This document shows, piece after piece, positions 61,841 through 64,000 of a DNA stretch of 64,000 nucleotides. The position numbers were made by a program, and so were the translations under genes. Source of the DNA: Lepisosteus oculatus (taxonomy: Eukaryota > Chordata > Actinopteri > Semionotiformes > Lepisosteidae); contig NC_090712.1 in assembly GCF_040954835.1 (NCBI RefSeq), positions 21,641,784 through 21,705,783 of the forward strand, in the 5' to 3' direction. Numbering within the stretch: position 1 is the stretch's first letter; every line of letters starts with the position of its first letter. A model generated the notes under the pieces. It had not been told where the DNA came from, searched no databases, and was given only the letters and a program-made list of their open reading frames with translations.

Positions 61841-64000
61841 AGTCTGTTATTGGCAATTGTCTGTTATATCACAAATATTTTTTTTTCCATCAAAAAACAG
61901 TCATATGAGAAAAAAGGATACTATACATATGCTTGCTGGAACTTTTAACTTATTTTTTGTAACAGTGGCAACCTACTCAGTCAGTGAAAACTGATCCTTT
62001 AAATACGAACATTCTTTATTTCATGTGTCATTCTGAATAAAATTCACAAAAGCATATAAAACACAAACAATACTCATCAAAAACAAAAGGGTTATTATCG
62101 GATGCCATTGATATTCCTCAGTTTTAAACCTAGAGGTTTTTAACTAGTTTTATTGTTTGCACATTTAACAGAGCTTTGTTTTACATATTGTTAGAATGTT
62201 AGTGTAATTTAGTGTTATAATGGGGAAAGTCTAGTATTTCTGATTTTACAGACAAAATTCCCCTTCAGCAGATTTTGTCTGTTAATTCTGAAGATCTAGG
62301 GCAAACTGCTATTTGATTTGATATATTTTTAGTTCTTAATTATGACTATAAAGAAAGAATGAATGGGAAGTGTTCTAAAATGTAAAATTTGTGCTTTCAT
62401 AAATGAGCACTGAATATGTATTATGCATGTTTTTTACTGGTTCTGAAAATTAAAAATACTTTATTTCAGTTTATGAAAGTCAAATTAATCTTAAAACCTT
62501 TGTGGCAATGCTGCAGTGTAGCCAAAAAAATATGCATAGGGTGTAGGTTCAGTCTCTTTCCAGGTCCCTCTGTTAAGAAAAGAGTCCAGCGAGCACAGTG
62601 ATTTCAAGCTTGAAGAGGCAGCTGGAGCCTTAACTGCTTGAAAGCCAACAGGGGGAGCAAATTCTCCAGTGTTGTGTGTGGTGTGACATAATTAAGGTTT
62701 TATTTAACATGTTATGGTTGATGCATTACTTTATTCATTTTATTCTAAAACTATAGTACTTTAATTTCAAGTAAATTCAACATTTGCTGCAGTGTTCTTA
62801 GCTTGGAATTGTCCTTTGATGGAACATTGGCATTTTCCTCACTATTAAGGTTCTTGAGTAGGATATATTATGGACTTTTGCCTATAGAATATCCGACGCT
62901 CAAGATTACAGTGCAGTCCTAGTCTAGCCTAGGTGACTATTGTTGCTATTGATCCAGAATCTCCAGGCAGATGTTACTTTAGCACTGAGGGAGAGCACAT
63001 GTGTTCTCCTGGCCTGCACTGTGCTAACGATTGTGCTTTTCTCTTTCTCCCATCTTCAGTCCCCCTCACTTTCTCTAAGTTGCTTTACCACTGCCTCTGC
63101 AGAATCCTCCTCTGCATTTTGATCCCCCTATAGTTATAAACCACCTCTACAAACTCAACAGGCAAAAAGTACCCTGTTCCTGTAAACAAAGCAGTTCCTC
63201 TTTTAGACTGTTTCTTCCCATTGTGTGTCTTGTCAGGGCTTGCTGAAGGAAATGCTTTCCCACTGTAGGCTTCTTTTCTCTCTGCCCTGGGCTCCAAGAC
63301 CTGCTTGTGCATGTGCTTTCACCCCTCATGGTGGAGTTTTAGTACTCTGCTTAGAAAGGATACACTCTAGTGGAAATTCTTTAATGGTGCCTAAAACTTT
63401 GTGTCCTGGGGATCTCAATCTTAACCTGCACAACGTCATTAGCCAATCGGTTCAGTGGGGTTCTGCAAATGGCAGTGCCTGCTGGGCCTGCAGACTGATG
63501 ACCCTGGAGATTGACTCTCCTGAAGAATGTTGGTCTTTTCCATTTTTATTTGTTTTTAAATGTAATATCTTTTTAAAGCCACTATGTAAATAGATTTTAA
63601 TAATCAAAATATAAAATTTTCTAAAAAGTTCTAAGAATTTTGTATACAGCACTTACAAAATGATAAGTCTGTTAATATTATATTGATATATCAGTATCTT
63701 TCTGAGTTGTGCATAATCATTTTATTGTTTAAACTGTCTCTAGCAAAGTATACTTACTGTACTGTAGTGTGATTAGCAAATTGGTTAATAAACTTTTTTT
63801 TATAATTAAATCAAGATTGGTCTGACTTGCTGATGTGGTACTTTAAGGATTCACTGCTCCACCTGGCAGTTTTACAGGGTACTGCAGTGCAACATCAGGT
63901 TAGTTGAAAAAATAAAAATGGCAAGACGTGGTGCAGTTCATCATGCCCTGTTACTTGTTGCGGTATACCACTGGACACCTCGTGCATTTTAAATGTCTGC

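Larger units (their letters stand above)
50199..64000 (+). other. SMAP1 intron 1, extends beyond the window
   Basis: I looked for the second SMAP1 exon (WNIGVFICIRC block) and did not find it, so at least 13.8 kb of this intron lies here. Recognisable contents are a tRNA-like SINE (52005), a GT microsatellite (53808), a SINE tail (55165), a Tc1 transposase remnant (60640) and an R1 copy (61692). No nested gene is supported; the open frames are short and lack family resemblance. Confidence 0.75.

Overview
The window is vertebrate nuclear DNA, most likely from a ray-finned fish. It holds split genes with GT-AG introns, CpG-rich promoters, AATAAA poly(A) signals, and the mobile-element mix usual in fish: Tc1/mariner and hAT remnants, a SINE with a 5S rRNA-derived head, and tRNA-like SINEs. 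The species cannot be named from this alone. No bacterial, phage, CRISPR or operon-like structure is present, and I found no undescribed system. The items worth a second look are splice-level oddities, the gene order, and several small mobile elements.

Four protein-coding genes lie on the plus strand. (1) FAM135A: 19 regular coding exons from 7203 to 35694, encoding about 1,490 residues, close to the human length. The protein has a conserved N-terminal region, one very long low-complexity central exon, and a C-terminal serine-esterase-like domain with a GHSLG nucleophile motif. (2) CENPK: 11 coding exons from 38696 to 45034, encoding about 286 residues of an inner-kinetochore protein. (3) SDHAF4: three coding exons from 46901 to 48681, encoding 117 residues of a mitochondrial succinate dehydrogenase assembly factor. 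(4) SMAP1: only the first coding exon (50081 to 50198), with the first half of the ArfGAP zinc finger. The remaining 13.8 kb appears to be its first intron.

Region by region: 1 to 7194 is non-coding DNA upstream of the first coding exon of FAM135A, and no CpG-rich promoter is visible there. 7195 to 35694 is FAM135A with repeat-rich introns. 35695 to about 38460 holds the FAM135A 3' end and a CpG-rich segment bounded by short inverted termini. 38460 to 45110 is CENPK. 45590 to 46160 is the 5S-headed SINE. 46350 to about 49320 is SDHAF4. 49780 onward is the SMAP1 promoter, exon 1 and intron 1.

The genes do not form a functional pathway. FAM135A, SDHAF4 and SMAP1 sit in the same order as on human 6q13, which supports the A paralogue of FAM135. 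CENPK is the odd member, because in human it lies at 5q12 beside PPWD1. Exon boundaries were read by eye from splice consensus, reading phase and remembered family sequence. No alignment was run.
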